Positions 1 through 8,152 of a DNA stretch of 64,000 bases are shown here, piece after piece. Numbering within the stretch: the first letter of the stretch is position 1; each line of letters opens with the position of its first letter. Origin of the DNA: Deltaproteobacteria bacterium (GTDB taxonomy: Bacteria > Myxococcota_A > UBA9042 > PHBI01); the NCBI GenBank assembly GCA_020632715.1, contig JACKFA010000001.1, forward strand, positions 1-64,000, in the 5' to 3' direction. The notes under the pieces are model-generated. The model was not told where the DNA came from. It searched no databases and saw only the letters and a list, made by a program, of their open reading frames with translations. Both the position numbers and the translations under genes were made by a program.

Positions 1-131
1 GTGCACGAGGGGGCCGGGATCTCGGCGAACACCGGGGCGAGCCAGCGCGCCGCGAGCCCGGTGACGGCCTCGTAGAAGGCCACGAGGCGGGCGACGTCGG
101 CGGTGATGAGGCGGATCGAGACGAGGTCCAT
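1..131 (-). CDS. VOC-family (glyoxalase/bleomycin-resistance fold) protein, N-terminal part
   Basis: Only the first 43 codons are in the window; the gene runs off the left edge. Reading leftward from the ATG at 131 gives MDLVSIRLITADVARLVAFY followed by EAVTGL, the beta-alpha start of a vicinal-oxygen-chelate fold (strand, then a helix with the LVAFYE-type signature). Members include glyoxalases, dioxygenases and antibiotic-binding proteins; substrate and metal ligands lie outside the window. It is divergent from the WYL regulator at 243, a pairing commonly seen for YafY-type regulators, and an inverted repeat lies between them, so repression by that regulator is likely. Family call is fairly sure; function is not determinable from this fragment. 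Confidence 0.7.
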   Translation of the reverse strand, partial: MDLVSIRLITADVARLVAFYEAVTGLAARWLAPVFAEIPAPSC

Positions 132-190
132 GGCGATTCTCCCGCGGCCGGCGGTTCGTTCGTTGCTGTCCCAGCCGCGGCCGCACCATA

Positions 191-219
191 CTGACACCCT
201 GCTGACAGCGTGGTGTCAG
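191..219. promoter_or_regulatory. Palindromic operator candidate between VOC gene and WYL regulator
   Basis: CTGACACC (191-198) and GGTGTCAG (212-219) form a perfect 8-bp inverted repeat with a 13-bp spacer; a further TGACA half site sits inside at 203-207. It lies in the 111-bp divergent intergenic region, 24 bp upstream of the regulator's ATG. Position and symmetry suit an operator for the WYL regulator controlling both genes; binding is inferred. Confidence 0.55.
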
Positions 220-242
220 CACCGCGCCGGGAGCCCCCTCTG

Positions 243-944
243 ATGCGCCGCGCCGACCGCCTCTTCCAGATCATCCAGGCGCTCCGCCGCGCTCGCGCCC
301 CGGTGACCGCCGAACAGCTCGCGACCGAGCTCGAGGTCACGAAGCGCACCATCTACCGCGACGTCGCGGCGCTCATGGCGCAGGCGGTGCCGATCCGCGG
401 CGAGGCCGGCGTGGGCTACGTCATCGACCGCGACTTCGACATGCCGCCGCTGATGCTCACGCCCGACGAGCTCGAGGCCGCCGTCCTCGGCGCGCAGTGG
501 GTCGCCGAGCACGCCGACCGCGCGCTCGCCGTGGCCGCGAAGGATCTCGTCGCGAAGATCGCGGCGGCGGTCCCGGAGCGCCTGCGCCAGGTGGTCGTGA
601 CGCCGACGCTCGCGACGCCCCCGAGCCTCGCCGTCCCGCGCGACGGCCTCGACCTCGAGCGCGTGCGCGCCCACATCCGCGCCGGGAGGAAGCTCCGGAT
701 CCGCTACCTCGACCTCGCCAGGCGCGAGACCGAGCGCGTCGTCTGGCCGGTCGTCGTCGGCTACGGCGAGGCGCACCGGCACCTCGTCGCCTGGTGCGAG
801 CTCCGCTCAGACTTCCGCCACTTCCGCGCCGACCGCGTCCTCGCCGCCGAGTTCCTCGACGACCGGCACGAGCAGCGCCCGGACGTCCTCCTCCGGCGCT
901 GGCGCGAGCACGCCGACGCGGCGCGGGCCGCCGCGCTACGGTGA
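243..944 (+). CDS. YafY-type HTH/WYL-domain transcriptional regulator
   Basis: The 233-residue protein starts at the ATG at 243 rather than the in-frame GTG at 210: MRRADRLFQIIQALRR is the usual start of this family and GGGAG lies about 8 nt upstream, while the GTG lies inside the operator. Residues about 1-60 form a DeoR-like winged helix-turn-helix (VTAEQLATELEVTKRTIYRD). Residues about 140-220 form the WYL ligand-sensing domain (LRIRYLDLARRETERVVWPV; HRHLVAWCELR; FRHFRADRV). Such regulators usually repress a neighbouring gene and respond to a small ligand or nucleic acid. It is divergent from the VOC gene with an operator-like palindrome between. Its 3' end overlaps the convergent lipoprotein gene by 9 bp. 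Confidence 0.85.
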   Translation: MRRADRLFQIIQALRRARAPVTAEQLATELEVTKRTIYRDVAALMAQAVPIRGEAGVGYVIDRDFDMPPLMLTPDELEAAVLGAQWVAEHADRALAVAAKDLVAKIAAAVPERLRQVVVTPTLATPPSLAVPRDGLDLERVRAHIRAGRKLRIRYLDLARRETERVVWPVVVGYGEAHRHLVAWCELRSDFRHFRADRVLAAEFLDDRHEQRPDVLLRRWREHADAARAAALR

Positions 945-2009
945 GACGAGCTCGATCGTCAGCGGGACGATCGGCGGCAGGACCACGGCCAGGCCGCGCC
1001 CGTCGCCGTGGTCGGTCGCGATGACGTGCTCGGCGGCGGCGTCCGCCTCGTACCAGAGCCCGACGTCGCGGCCGTCGAAGCACCTCCCGGTGCGCCAGAG
1101 GACGCCCGGCTCCGGCTCGACCTCGAGGACGGCGCCGTAGCAGACGCCGTCGTACTCGACGCGGACCCCCGCGAGCTCGTTGCGCTCGTTCCACCGATAG
1201 CGCGTGGTCCGCCACGACGGCCGCAGCGTCACCGCCTCGAGCGGATCCTCGCACCGCCCCGTGGGCCGCTCGACGACGACGTCCTCGTGGATGGCCTCGT
1301 CGATCCGCACCGGGAAACCGCTCGGGCCGAGCGCCGCGACGAGGCTCGGGAGCGCGCTCCCGTCCGGGATGCACCGCACCTCGACGACGGTCCCGTCGGG
1401 CCCCCACACGAGCTCCTCCCGCTCACCGCACACGCAGAAGGGGGGAGGCTCCTCAGGAGGTAGCGAGCCCATCCGGCCCCGCGGTCCGACGACGCCCGTC
1501 GACCTCGACCGATACGCGAAGACCGTACCCGTGACGAGCTGACTGGCGGTCGTCCTGCGTGATGTCGAACCATCGTCCGCCCAGATGGAAGGTCCGGCGG
1601 AGGACATCGTCAACTCGACCGTCTCCGCGCCGCGGTCCGTTCTCAGCGTCACCCACGAGTCGCGCAGGTGGCTCCCGACCTCCGCACCGACCGTCGGCGC
1701 GAACCATACCACGCTGTAGTTGACCCGCACGGTCCCGATCTCGAGACCTCGGACCACACGGCCCGTCTCGGTGGTCTCCTCATAGATCTCGAAATGCGAG
1801 CGTCCCCGGGACGCCCTCCTCCTCCCGTCATCGCTCAGCCAGGCCGGGGCGAGCGCCGGAAGTTCGCGATGGACACACGTGCAGCCCGCGAAGGGATTCG
1901 CGTGGTCGCAGGCGTAGCCCGTGAGGGCCGGCGGCGTGAAGGCTTGCTCTCCGCACCCACCGAGGGCGAGCAGAAGTCCCACCGTAAAGACCCACGTCGT
2001 GACCGCCAT
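936..2009 (-). CDS. Secreted lipoprotein of unknown function
   Basis: Length is 357 aa from the ATG at 2009. An in-frame GTG lies at 2024, but the ideal Shine-Dalgarno AAGGAG falls between the two and points to 2009. The N-terminus has a signal helix ending in a lipobox (LLLALGGC), so the protein is probably lipidated at the Cys and exported. A short Cys-rich stretch follows (ACDHANPFAGCTCVH), resembling one after the lipobox of the protein at 24306. The rest is beta-rich with no domain I recognise and Cys pairs such as CVCG. It follows the 2021-3373 gene with its ribosome site overlapping that gene's stop, so the two are likely co-transcribed. Function unknown. Confidence 0.75.
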   Translation of the reverse strand: MAVTTWVFTVGLLLALGGCGEQAFTPPALTGYACDHANPFAGCTCVHRELPALAPAWLSDDGRRRASRGRSHFEIYEETTETGRVVRGLEIGTVRVNYSVVWFAPTVGAEVGSHLRDSWVTLRTDRGAETVELTMSSAGPSIWADDGSTSRRTTASQLVTGTVFAYRSRSTGVVGPRGRMGSLPPEEPPPFCVCGEREELVWGPDGTVVEVRCIPDGSALPSLVAALGPSGFPVRIDEAIHEDVVVERPTGRCEDPLEAVTLRPSWRTTRYRWNERNELAGVRVEYDGVCYGAVLEVEPEPGVLWRTGRCFDGRDVGLWYEADAAAEHVIATDHGDGRGLAVVLPPIVPLTIELVSP

Positions 2010-2020
2010 CGAACGCTCCT

Positions 2021-3373
2021 TCACAGCCGAAGCCTCTCACCATGGGGAAGCGTCCTCCGCTTCACCTCGTCGACGTGCCGCCGGAACGCCCGCATCTCGC
2101 CAGGAGCGTCGGCGCGCCACCGCTCGATGCCGATCTTCCGTTCCTCCCCCAGGTCCCTCTCGCGAAGAACCACGTCGTTCACCTGCTCGCGGGAAGAGAC
2201 CACCTTCCCGAGGGCCTTCGCGCCGAGCTCGCCGAGGTCCTCGTCCGCTGCGAGGCCGAGCGACGCGAGGCGGGTCTCGGCCTCGGCGTCGGCGCAACGC
2301 ACGCGCCATGACCTGGCGACGTGCTCCTCCTTCTTCACCGTGGCGTCAGCCCCGACGTCGACGAGCAGCATCGTGTCGCTCACGAGCGCCACGCGGGACG
2401 CGAGGTCGGCGTCCGCCGCGAACGCGTCATAGAGGGTTCGCGGGAGGCCGCCTGGAGCCATGGTTCCGGCCCGCGAAGCGGCTATCGCTTCTACTCGCGC
2501 TTTCAACTGTTCGAGCCGCTGCTTCGCCGCCACGACGCGCCGCCCGATGGGCGCGAGGAGCGCCACGAGCTCCGCCGGCCCAATGGCGCCCGGCATCACG
2601 ACGTGGAGCTCGTCCACCGCCTCCCGCGCATGCTTGACGTGGAGCGCTGCGTCCTCGAGACGTTGGCCCGCGTTCCGCGCGTCGCTCTCGAGGCCCATGA
2701 ACGCGACGCCATCGAGCTTCCCGTTCATGCTCCCGGCGAGCGAGATCACCTTCGCGAGAGCCTCGCTGACAGCGGACGCTCTGCGCGGGCCGACTTCACG
2801 GGCGGCCTTCACCCCGCCGACGATGTCTCCGGCGGCCGAGAGACGGCCACCGAGGCTCACGAGCGACTCGACCGCGGCAGGCTGGGAGGCCAACGCCTTC
2901 GCGATGTCGATGACCTTCGTGACGGCCGAGCCGATGCTCAGGAGGCTCGACAGCATGTCGAGCACGTTCGCCATGCGCTCCTGTCGGTCGACGGCGTCGA
3001 CCGCGACCTTCAGCGCCTTCTCGGCCGCCATGACGCCCAGGTCGCCGGAGGCGAAGACGTCGAGGTGCCTATCGAGCGCTTCCACCCATTCTGCGGCGTG
3101 CGTCGCGGCTTTCGCTCCGTCGTCCGCGTAGCGCGTGATGCTGCCCCTCGCAACGGCCACGAGCCCGCCGACCACGTCCGGGACCGGCGCCCGGGCCGCG
3201 ACCTGCGCGTCGTAGCCCGGCTGGGCGTCGGGGGACTTCGCGCGCTGGCCGGCGTCGAAGGACGACGTGTCGACCGCGCGCGCTGGCCTCGCCGTCGTCG
3301 TGCCCGCGTCGGGCGTCGACGACCGCGGCGCGCGCTGGGTCTCCTGCGGAACGAGGGGCATCGGTCCTGACAT
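2021..3373 (-). CDS. Large alpha-helical protein of unknown function
   Basis: Length is 450 aa from the ATG at 3373 (MSGPMPLVPQETQR), preceded by GGGAG at about 8 nt; longer in-frame starts reach 3493 but encode low-complexity Arg/Gly sequence. The first 80 residues are Pro/Thr/Ala/Asp-rich and look disordered. The rest is almost entirely helical and Ala-rich with heptad-like stretches, including one hydrophobic amphipathic stretch (DMLSSLLSIGSAVTKVIDIA). There is no signal peptide. Its stop overlaps the GTG and Shine-Dalgarno of the lipoprotein downstream, so the pair is coupled. Codon choice is visibly less GC-biased than in flanking genes, which could mean recent acquisition. The layout (disordered head, helical body) could suit an effector or structural protein, but I see no diagnostic motif. 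Confidence 0.7.
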   Translation of the reverse strand: MSGPMPLVPQETQRAPRSSTPDAGTTTARPARAVDTSSFDAGQRAKSPDAQPGYDAQVAARAPVPDVVGGLVAVARGSITRYADDGAKAATHAAEWVEALDRHLDVFASGDLGVMAAEKALKVAVDAVDRQERMANVLDMLSSLLSIGSAVTKVIDIAKALASQPAAVESLVSLGGRLSAAGDIVGGVKAAREVGPRRASAVSEALAKVISLAGSMNGKLDGVAFMGLESDARNAGQRLEDAALHVKHAREAVDELHVVMPGAIGPAELVALLAPIGRRVVAAKQRLEQLKARVEAIAASRAGTMAPGGLPRTLYDAFAADADLASRVALVSDTMLLVDVGADATVKKEEHVARSWRVRCADAEAETRLASLGLAADEDLGELGAKALGKVVSSREQVNDVVLRERDLGEERKIGIERWRADAPGEMRAFRRHVDEVKRRTLPHGERLRL

Positions 3374-3826
3374 CCACGGCTCCCGTGCGGAGGTGCCGAG
3401 CCACGGCCACCCCCGGACTTTCGGGAGCACCTCGTGACCTCGGCGCCGGACCGGCCTACCCACGGCCGCCGGTCGCGGCGCGGAGCCCCCCATCGCAACG
3501 CCCGTGCCACCGCGTCACGGCCACGTTCCTGGCCGTTCTGAGCCACTTCTCCCCCGCCGCGCCCGCGTCGGGGCTCGCGTCACCGCGCCCACGCGGGGGT
3601 CGACGGACCCCGCGCTGGGGACCGCGCGCGCCCCACCCCGGAGCCCCGCCTCCAGAGCGGCTCTCCGCCCCTCGCCCCCGACCGCCCCGCCCCCGCGCTG
3701 GGGCCTCGGCCGATCGCCAAACCTCGCGGCACCACTCCCCAGACACGACGACGCCCGCGACGTCTCCGCCGCGGGCGCCCGCGCTCACCTCGCGCCGACC
3801 TCGTTCGTCAGCGCGTGAGCCTCAGC
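3374..3826. other. Intergenic stretch with a GC hairpin near 3753-3776
   Basis: This 450-bp gap between two minus-strand genes has open frames on all strands, but none shows protein-like composition. GCCCGCG (3753-3759) and CGCGGGC (3770-3776) form a 7-bp stem with a 10-nt loop about 50 nt downstream of the stop of the gene at 3827, so it may help terminate that transcript. No T-tract follows. Promoter elements for the gene starting at 3373 must also lie here; none is clear. Confidence 0.35.
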
Positions 3827-4867
3827 TCAGCGGTTGATCGTCGCGCTGCGCGCGTTGCCGATCGCCTTGTCGTCGAGCTCGATGACCGCCTTCGAGCGGA
3901 AGGCGTAGACCTCGGTGATCTTGAACGTCCCGGCGACCCCGTTGATCTTGCCCGTCGCGCCCACGGCCACACCGTGCGTCTTGCCCTTGTTGAGCACGAG
4001 CACCGTCTTCTTCCCCTGCGGGATGAGCTGCACCACGCTCGCCGCGATCGGCCCGTCGGGCGTCGGCGGCGTCTCCTGCGCGACGCACTTGTCGCCCACG
4101 CACTTCTCGTTCGCCGCGCACCCGCCCGGGCAGCCACCCGTCGGCGGCGGCGTCGTGTCGATGCACTTGCCGCTCCGGCACTTCTGGCCGGCGGGGCACG
4201 TCTTGCCGTAGCAGGAGTCCTTCACGCACGCGTTCGTCGTGCGGTTGCAGTACTCACCGCGCTTGCAGCCGCCGCCGCACGGCTTCTCGCAGGACCCGTC
4301 GACGCACACGAGGCCGCGCGCGCACTTCGGGTTGCAGACGCCGTCGTCCTCGGGCTCCGTCTTGACGCACTCGCCCTCCTGGCACTCCTCGTCGTCGCCG
4401 CACTTGACGCCCGCGCACGGGTCGACCGGCGCCGCCTCCACGGCGAAGGAGATCTTGTAGGCCGCGTCGCCCTTCGAGGCCGAGAGCTGCACGAGGTAGG
4501 TCGTGTCGGCCTCGGTGTCGAACGTGAGCTCGTAGTTGTGCTCGCCCGGCGTGATCGCCGCCTTCGCGAGCGCCGGCGGGCCCGACGTCGGGTAGACCCC
4601 GATCTCGCCCGTCAGCTTGTGGTCCCCGCCGAACGGGTTCCCCACGATGACCGTGACCTTGCCCGTCCCCTTCTCGAAGGCCGTCACGGTCTTCCAGTCG
4701 GAGACGTCCTTCTTGCCGACGTCGAGCGAGTCCGAGACCTCGATGCCAGGCGTCACGCGCGGGAGATCGGGCTTGGTCGGCGTATCGTCGGTGTCCGGCG
4801 GCGCGCTCGGACACCCGAGCAGGCCGACAGCGGCGGTGAGCGCAATCAGAATCGAAAAACGGCGCAT
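3827..4867 (-). CDS. Cys-rich repeat lipoprotein
   Basis: Length is 346 aa from the ATG at 4867 (MRRFSILIALTAAVGLLGC), with a perfect lipobox LLGC and GGAG about 11 nt upstream; the longer in-frame start at 4960 adds non-signal sequence. Residues about 20-140 form a beta domain resembling a pre-peptidase C-terminal fold. Residues about 150-265 hold a string of short Cys-rich modules (CAGVKCGDDEECQEGECV, CARGLVCVDGSCEKPC, CYGKTCPAGQKCRSGKC), a pattern common in secreted myxobacterial proteins. The C-terminal 75 residues (QLIPQGKKTVLVLNKGKTHG and onward) form a small beta domain ending in a V-I-E-L-D strand. Likely an outer-surface or periplasmic anchored protein; role unknown. Divergent from the IDH operon. 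Confidence 0.75.
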   Translation of the reverse strand: MRRFSILIALTAAVGLLGCPSAPPDTDDTPTKPDLPRVTPGIEVSDSLDVGKKDVSDWKTVTAFEKGTGKVTVIVGNPFGGDHKLTGEIGVYPTSGPPALAKAAITPGEHNYELTFDTEADTTYLVQLSASKGDAAYKISFAVEAAPVDPCAGVKCGDDEECQEGECVKTEPEDDGVCNPKCARGLVCVDGSCEKPCGGGCKRGEYCNRTTNACVKDSCYGKTCPAGQKCRSGKCIDTTPPPTGGCPGGCAANEKCVGDKCVAQETPPTPDGPIAASVVQLIPQGKKTVLVLNKGKTHGVAVGATGKINGVAGTFKITEVYAFRSKAVIELDDKAIGNARSATINR

Positions 4868-4986
4868 GTCGCGATCGCTCCAGGTCGGGGGCTCGGAAAC
4901 TCCGGATTCGGAGGCTCTGGCGGTAGGTAACACAGAACCCAGGGGCCGCCAATCCGCCAAAGACCGACTTCATCCGACGGCCATCC

Positions 4987-5016
4987 TTGTCCCTCCCCGG
5001 GCCGCTGTGGTAGCAA
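4987..5016 (+). promoter_or_regulatory. Weak sigma70-like promoter candidate for the IDH pair
   Basis: TTGTCC (4987-4992) and TAGCAA (5011-5016) with an 18-bp spacer lie about 55 bp upstream of the ATG at 5072. The match is modest (4 of 6 and 3 of 6), but this is one of few AT-richer spots in the divergent intergenic region. Only positional support. Confidence 0.25.
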
Positions 5017-5071
5017 ACCGCGCGCCCGCGGCGGGGCGTGGACCCAGCCGCCGACGAGCACGGAGCAACCG

Positions 5072-6070
5072 ATGAGATATGGCGCCACCCTGATCCCCGG
5101 CGACGGCATCGGCCCCGAGGTCACCGAAGCCGCCGTCCGCGTCATCGACGCCGTCTGCCCCGGCATCCACTGGGAGCGGATGGACGCCGGCATGACCGCC
5201 TACGAGGCCTACGGCACGCCGCTCCCCGAGAAGCTCCTCGAGAGCGTCAAGCGCCACCGGATCGCCCTCAAGGGCCCCCTCACCACCCCGGTCGGGAAGG
5301 GCTTCGCGAGCGTCAACGTCGGCATCCGCAAGGCCCTCGACCTCTACGTCAGCCTGCGCCCCGTCAACACCCTCCCCGCCGTGAAGACCCACCACGACGG
5401 CGTCGACCTCGTCATCTTCCGCGAGAACACCGAGGGGCTCTACGCCGGCATCGAGCACGAGCCCGTCCCGGGCGTCGTCGAGAGCCTCCGCATCGCCACC
5501 GCCGCCGCGTGGTCCCGCTTCGTCAAGCACGCCTACGAATGGGCCCGCTACAACGGGCGCCGCAAGGTGCACCTCGTGCACAAGGCGTCGATCATGAAGC
5601 TCACCGACGGGCTCTTCCTCGACATCGCCCGCGAGATCGCCGCCGAGTACCCGTTCATCGCGACCCACGAGATCCTGACCGACCAGCTCTTCATGGACCT
5701 CGTGCTCGACCCGACGCAGTTCGACGTCCTCATCACCGACAACCTCTTCGGCGACCTCGTCAGCGACCTCGGCGCCGGCCTCGTCGGCGGCCTCGGCGTC
5801 GTCCCCGGCGCCAACATCGGCGACCGCTACGCCGTCTTCGAGGCCGTCCACGGCAGCGCCCCCGACATCGCCGGCCGCGGCATCGCCAACCCCATCGCCA
5901 TCATCCGCTCCGGCGCGATGATGCTCGACTACATCGGCGAGCGCCGCGCCGCCGCCCGCGTGGAGCGCGCCGTGCGCGTCGTCCTCGAGAAGGGCACCCA
6001 CCTCACGGGCGACCTCGGCGGCAAGGCCGACACCCGCGGCATCACCGACGCCATCATCGCGGAGCTCTGA
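5072..6070 (+). CDS. NAD-dependent isocitrate dehydrogenase, catalytic-type subunit
   Basis: Length is 332 aa, usual for NAD-IDH/IPMDH enzymes that oxidatively decarboxylate isocitrate to 2-oxoglutarate. The isocitrate-binding set is present with standard spacing: S80, N82, R86, R96, R117 and Y124 (FRENTEGLYAGIEH), plus the VHKASIMK lysine and the NLFGDLVSDLGAG aspartates. The cofactor loop reads HGSAPDIAG, with Asp where NADP enzymes have Lys, indicating NAD specificity. GGAG lies 9 nt before the ATG. The next gene begins 1 nt after this stop and is a paralogue with identical active-site numbering. Isopropylmalate or homoisocitrate dehydrogenase is possible, but the S-x-N-x3-R motif favours isocitrate. 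The eukaryotic IDH3 arrangement is the closest analogy. Confidence 0.85.
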   Translation: MRYGATLIPGDGIGPEVTEAAVRVIDAVCPGIHWERMDAGMTAYEAYGTPLPEKLLESVKRHRIALKGPLTTPVGKGFASVNVGIRKALDLYVSLRPVNTLPAVKTHHDGVDLVIFRENTEGLYAGIEHEPVPGVVESLRIATAAAWSRFVKHAYEWARYNGRRKVHLVHKASIMKLTDGLFLDIAREIAAEYPFIATHEILTDQLFMDLVLDPTQFDVLITDNLFGDLVSDLGAGLVGGLGVVPGANIGDRYAVFEAVHGSAPDIAGRGIANPIAIIRSGAMMLDYIGERRAAARVERAVRVVLEKGTHLTGDLGGKADTRGITDAIIAEL

Positions 6071-6071
6071 C

Positions 6072-7073
6072 ATGGCCCACAACGTCACCCTCATCCCCGG
6101 CGACAGCGTCGGGCGCGAGCTCGCCCCGATGACGCAGCGCGTCATCGCCGCCGCGGGCGTCGACGTGGACTGGGACGTCGTCGAGGCCGGCACGAACCCC
6201 TTCGGCCAGAGCGGCGACCCGCTCCCGCCCGAGGTCTTCGACAGCATCGCGCGCACCGGCGTGGCCCTCAAGGGCGAGCTCAAGACCCCGCAGGGCTCGG
6301 GCTACGAGAGCCCGAACGTGCGCCTCCGGAAGCGCCTCGACCTCTTCGCGACCGTCCGCCCCATCAAGGTGCAGCCGGGGCTCCCGGGGCGCTACGACAA
6401 GGTCGACGTGGTCGTCGTCCGCGAGGCGACCGAGGACGTCTACGCCGGTATCGAGCACGTCGTCGTGCCGGGCGTCGTCCAGAGCATCAAGGTCACCACC
6501 AAGAAGGCGAGCGACCGCATCATCCGCTTCGCCTTCGAGTACGCGCGCGCGCACGGCCGCAAGAAGGTCACGCTCGTCCACAAGGCGAACATCATGAAGA
6601 AGGCCGACGGCCTCTTCCTCGCCTGCGGCAACGCCATCGCCGGCGAGTACGCCGACGTCGCGTACGAGTCGATCATCGCCGACAACGCCTGCATGCAGCT
6701 CGTCCGCGACCCGTCGCGCTACGACGTGCTCGTCACGCAGAACCTCTTCGGCGACCTCCTCGGAGACCTCGGCGCGGGCCTCGTCGGCGGCATGTCGAAC
6801 GTCTGGGGCGAGCTCCGGAACGAGGGCGGCACGGCCGTCTTCGAGGCCATCCACGGCATCGCCGACGCCCTCGTCGGCACCGGCCGCGCGAACCCCCTGC
6901 CCTACCTGCGGCCGGCGACGGCGCTCCTCCGCCACCTCGGCGAGGCGAGCGCGGCCGACCGCGTCGACGCCGCCATCGCCGCGGCGGTCACGGCCGGGCA
7001 CAAGACGCCGGACATCGGCGGCGTCAGCACGACCACCGAGATGGTCGACGCCATCATCCGCCACCTCGACTGA
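6072..7073 (+). CDS. Second isocitrate dehydrogenase-family subunit, diverged cofactor loop
   Basis: Length is 333 aa; it aligns end to end with the upstream gene and shares the substrate residues S80, N82, R86, R96, R117 and Y124. It uses REATEDVYAGIEH where the first has RENTEGLYAGIEH, retains VHKANIMK, and has NLFGDLLGDLGAG. The nucleotide loop differs: HGIADALVG replaces the canonical HG-S/T-AP-D-IAG, so NAD binding is probably altered. This suggests a partner or regulatory subunit in a heteromeric enzyme, as in mitochondrial IDH3, or an enzyme with different cofactor handling. Separated by one base from the upstream stop, so certainly in the same operon. Confidence 0.8.
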   Translation: MAHNVTLIPGDSVGRELAPMTQRVIAAAGVDVDWDVVEAGTNPFGQSGDPLPPEVFDSIARTGVALKGELKTPQGSGYESPNVRLRKRLDLFATVRPIKVQPGLPGRYDKVDVVVVREATEDVYAGIEHVVVPGVVQSIKVTTKKASDRIIRFAFEYARAHGRKKVTLVHKANIMKKADGLFLACGNAIAGEYADVAYESIIADNACMQLVRDPSRYDVLVTQNLFGDLLGDLGAGLVGGMSNVWGELRNEGGTAVFEAIHGIADALVGTGRANPLPYLRPATALLRHLGEASAADRVDAAIAAAVTAGHKTPDIGGVSTTTEMVDAIIRHLD

Positions 7074-7102
7074 GCGCCGCGGGACGGCGCCGGGCGGATG
7101 GG

Positions 7103-8008
7103 TCAGACGGGCGCTGCCAGCTCGGCCATCGCCTCGGCGCGGACCGCGCCGACCTCGGGCTCGGCGAGGCTCACCTCGGCGATCGCGTGGCGGATGGCCT
7201 CCGCCGGCACCTTGACCGTGGGCTTGCCGTGGACGAGGCGGTCGAGCTCGGCCGTCGCCGACGCGAGGTAGCCGCTCGCCGCGAGCGCCTTCACGAGCTC
7301 GGCCTGGAGCCAGGCGTCGCCCGGCGCGCGCTCGGTCGCGCGGCGGAGGTGGGCCACGGCCTGCACCGGGTTCGAGAGCGCGCTCATCGCGACGCCGCGG
7401 ATGGGGTCGAGGAGGTGCGGGTCGCAGCGCTGCCCCTCGGCGCGCGCGGCGAGGACGAGCGCCCGGCGCGGATCGCCCGCGAGGAGGCGCACCCAGGCCT
7501 GCGCGACGTAGACGGCGCCCGGGGCGTGCGTCGTGACGCCCGCGCGGCACGCCGGGCAGGAGAGCACGAGCGGCCCCTCGCCGCGGGCCCGGGCGCGGCC
7601 GATCTGCTGCTCCGGCGGGAGCGGCGCGCGGCAGCCGCAGCACACGTAGGCGTGGCTCAGCGCGTCGACGCGCGCGCCGAGGCCCTCGAGGAGCGGCTCG
7701 GCGAAGATCCAGTCGGGGACGTCGCGCTGGGCGATCCGGCTCATGAGGACCGCGCGCGCGACGCCGTCGCGGGCGGTCGAGATCGGGACGACCGTCAGCG
7801 GCGCCTCCTCGCTCGCGATCTCGCGGAGCTCCTCGACGCCGACCTCGTCGAGGCCGCGCGCCCGGTAGACGCCGTCGAAGCCGCGCCCCTCGCGCTCGAT
7901 GACCGCCGTCACCGCGTCGATGGCGCCGCCGACCGCGCGCCGCGTCAGGAGGTAGACCTCGCTGCGGCCGACGGCCGCGTGCTCCGCAATGATGGTGCCG
8001 ATCGCCAT
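7103..8008 (-). CDS. Zinc-ribbon and TPR-like protein of unknown function
   Basis: Length is 301 aa from the ATG at 8008 (MAIGTIIAEHAAVGRSEVYL), with CGGAGCG directly upstream; the in-frame GTG at 8077 adds unconvincing sequence. Residues about 1-115 are an alpha/beta domain. A zinc-ribbon knuckle follows near residue 120 (YVCCGCRAPLPPE, then LSCPACRAG about 20 residues later, two C-x2-C pairs). The C-terminal 150 residues are helical, with tetratricopeptide-like pairs (AQAWVRLLAGDPRRALVLAA; HLRRATERAPGDAWLQAELV). No signal peptide, so cytoplasmic. It is convergent with the IDH operon, 29 bp apart, and divergent from the FAD oxidoreductase. Not a family I can name. Confidence 0.65.
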   Translation of the reverse strand: MAIGTIIAEHAAVGRSEVYLLTRRAVGGAIDAVTAVIEREGRGFDGVYRARGLDEVGVEELREIASEEAPLTVVPISTARDGVARAVLMSRIAQRDVPDWIFAEPLLEGLGARVDALSHAYVCCGCRAPLPPEQQIGRARARGEGPLVLSCPACRAGVTTHAPGAVYVAQAWVRLLAGDPRRALVLAARAEGQRCDPHLLDPIRGVAMSALSNPVQAVAHLRRATERAPGDAWLQAELVKALAASGYLASATAELDRLVHGKPTVKVPAEAIRHAIAEVSLAEPEVGAVRAEAMAELAAPV

Positions 8009-8152
8009 GGGCTCGCTCCGGTTCGTGTCGGAGGCGAGGTTCGGCGAGGGTGGATCGGCTGTCCAAAAATCTGACACCGCCGTCGGCGCGTTGACGGTCG
8101 CGGTCCCGGTCCCCCTTGCCCCGACCGCGCGGAACGGCTATCCAACGCGCCT

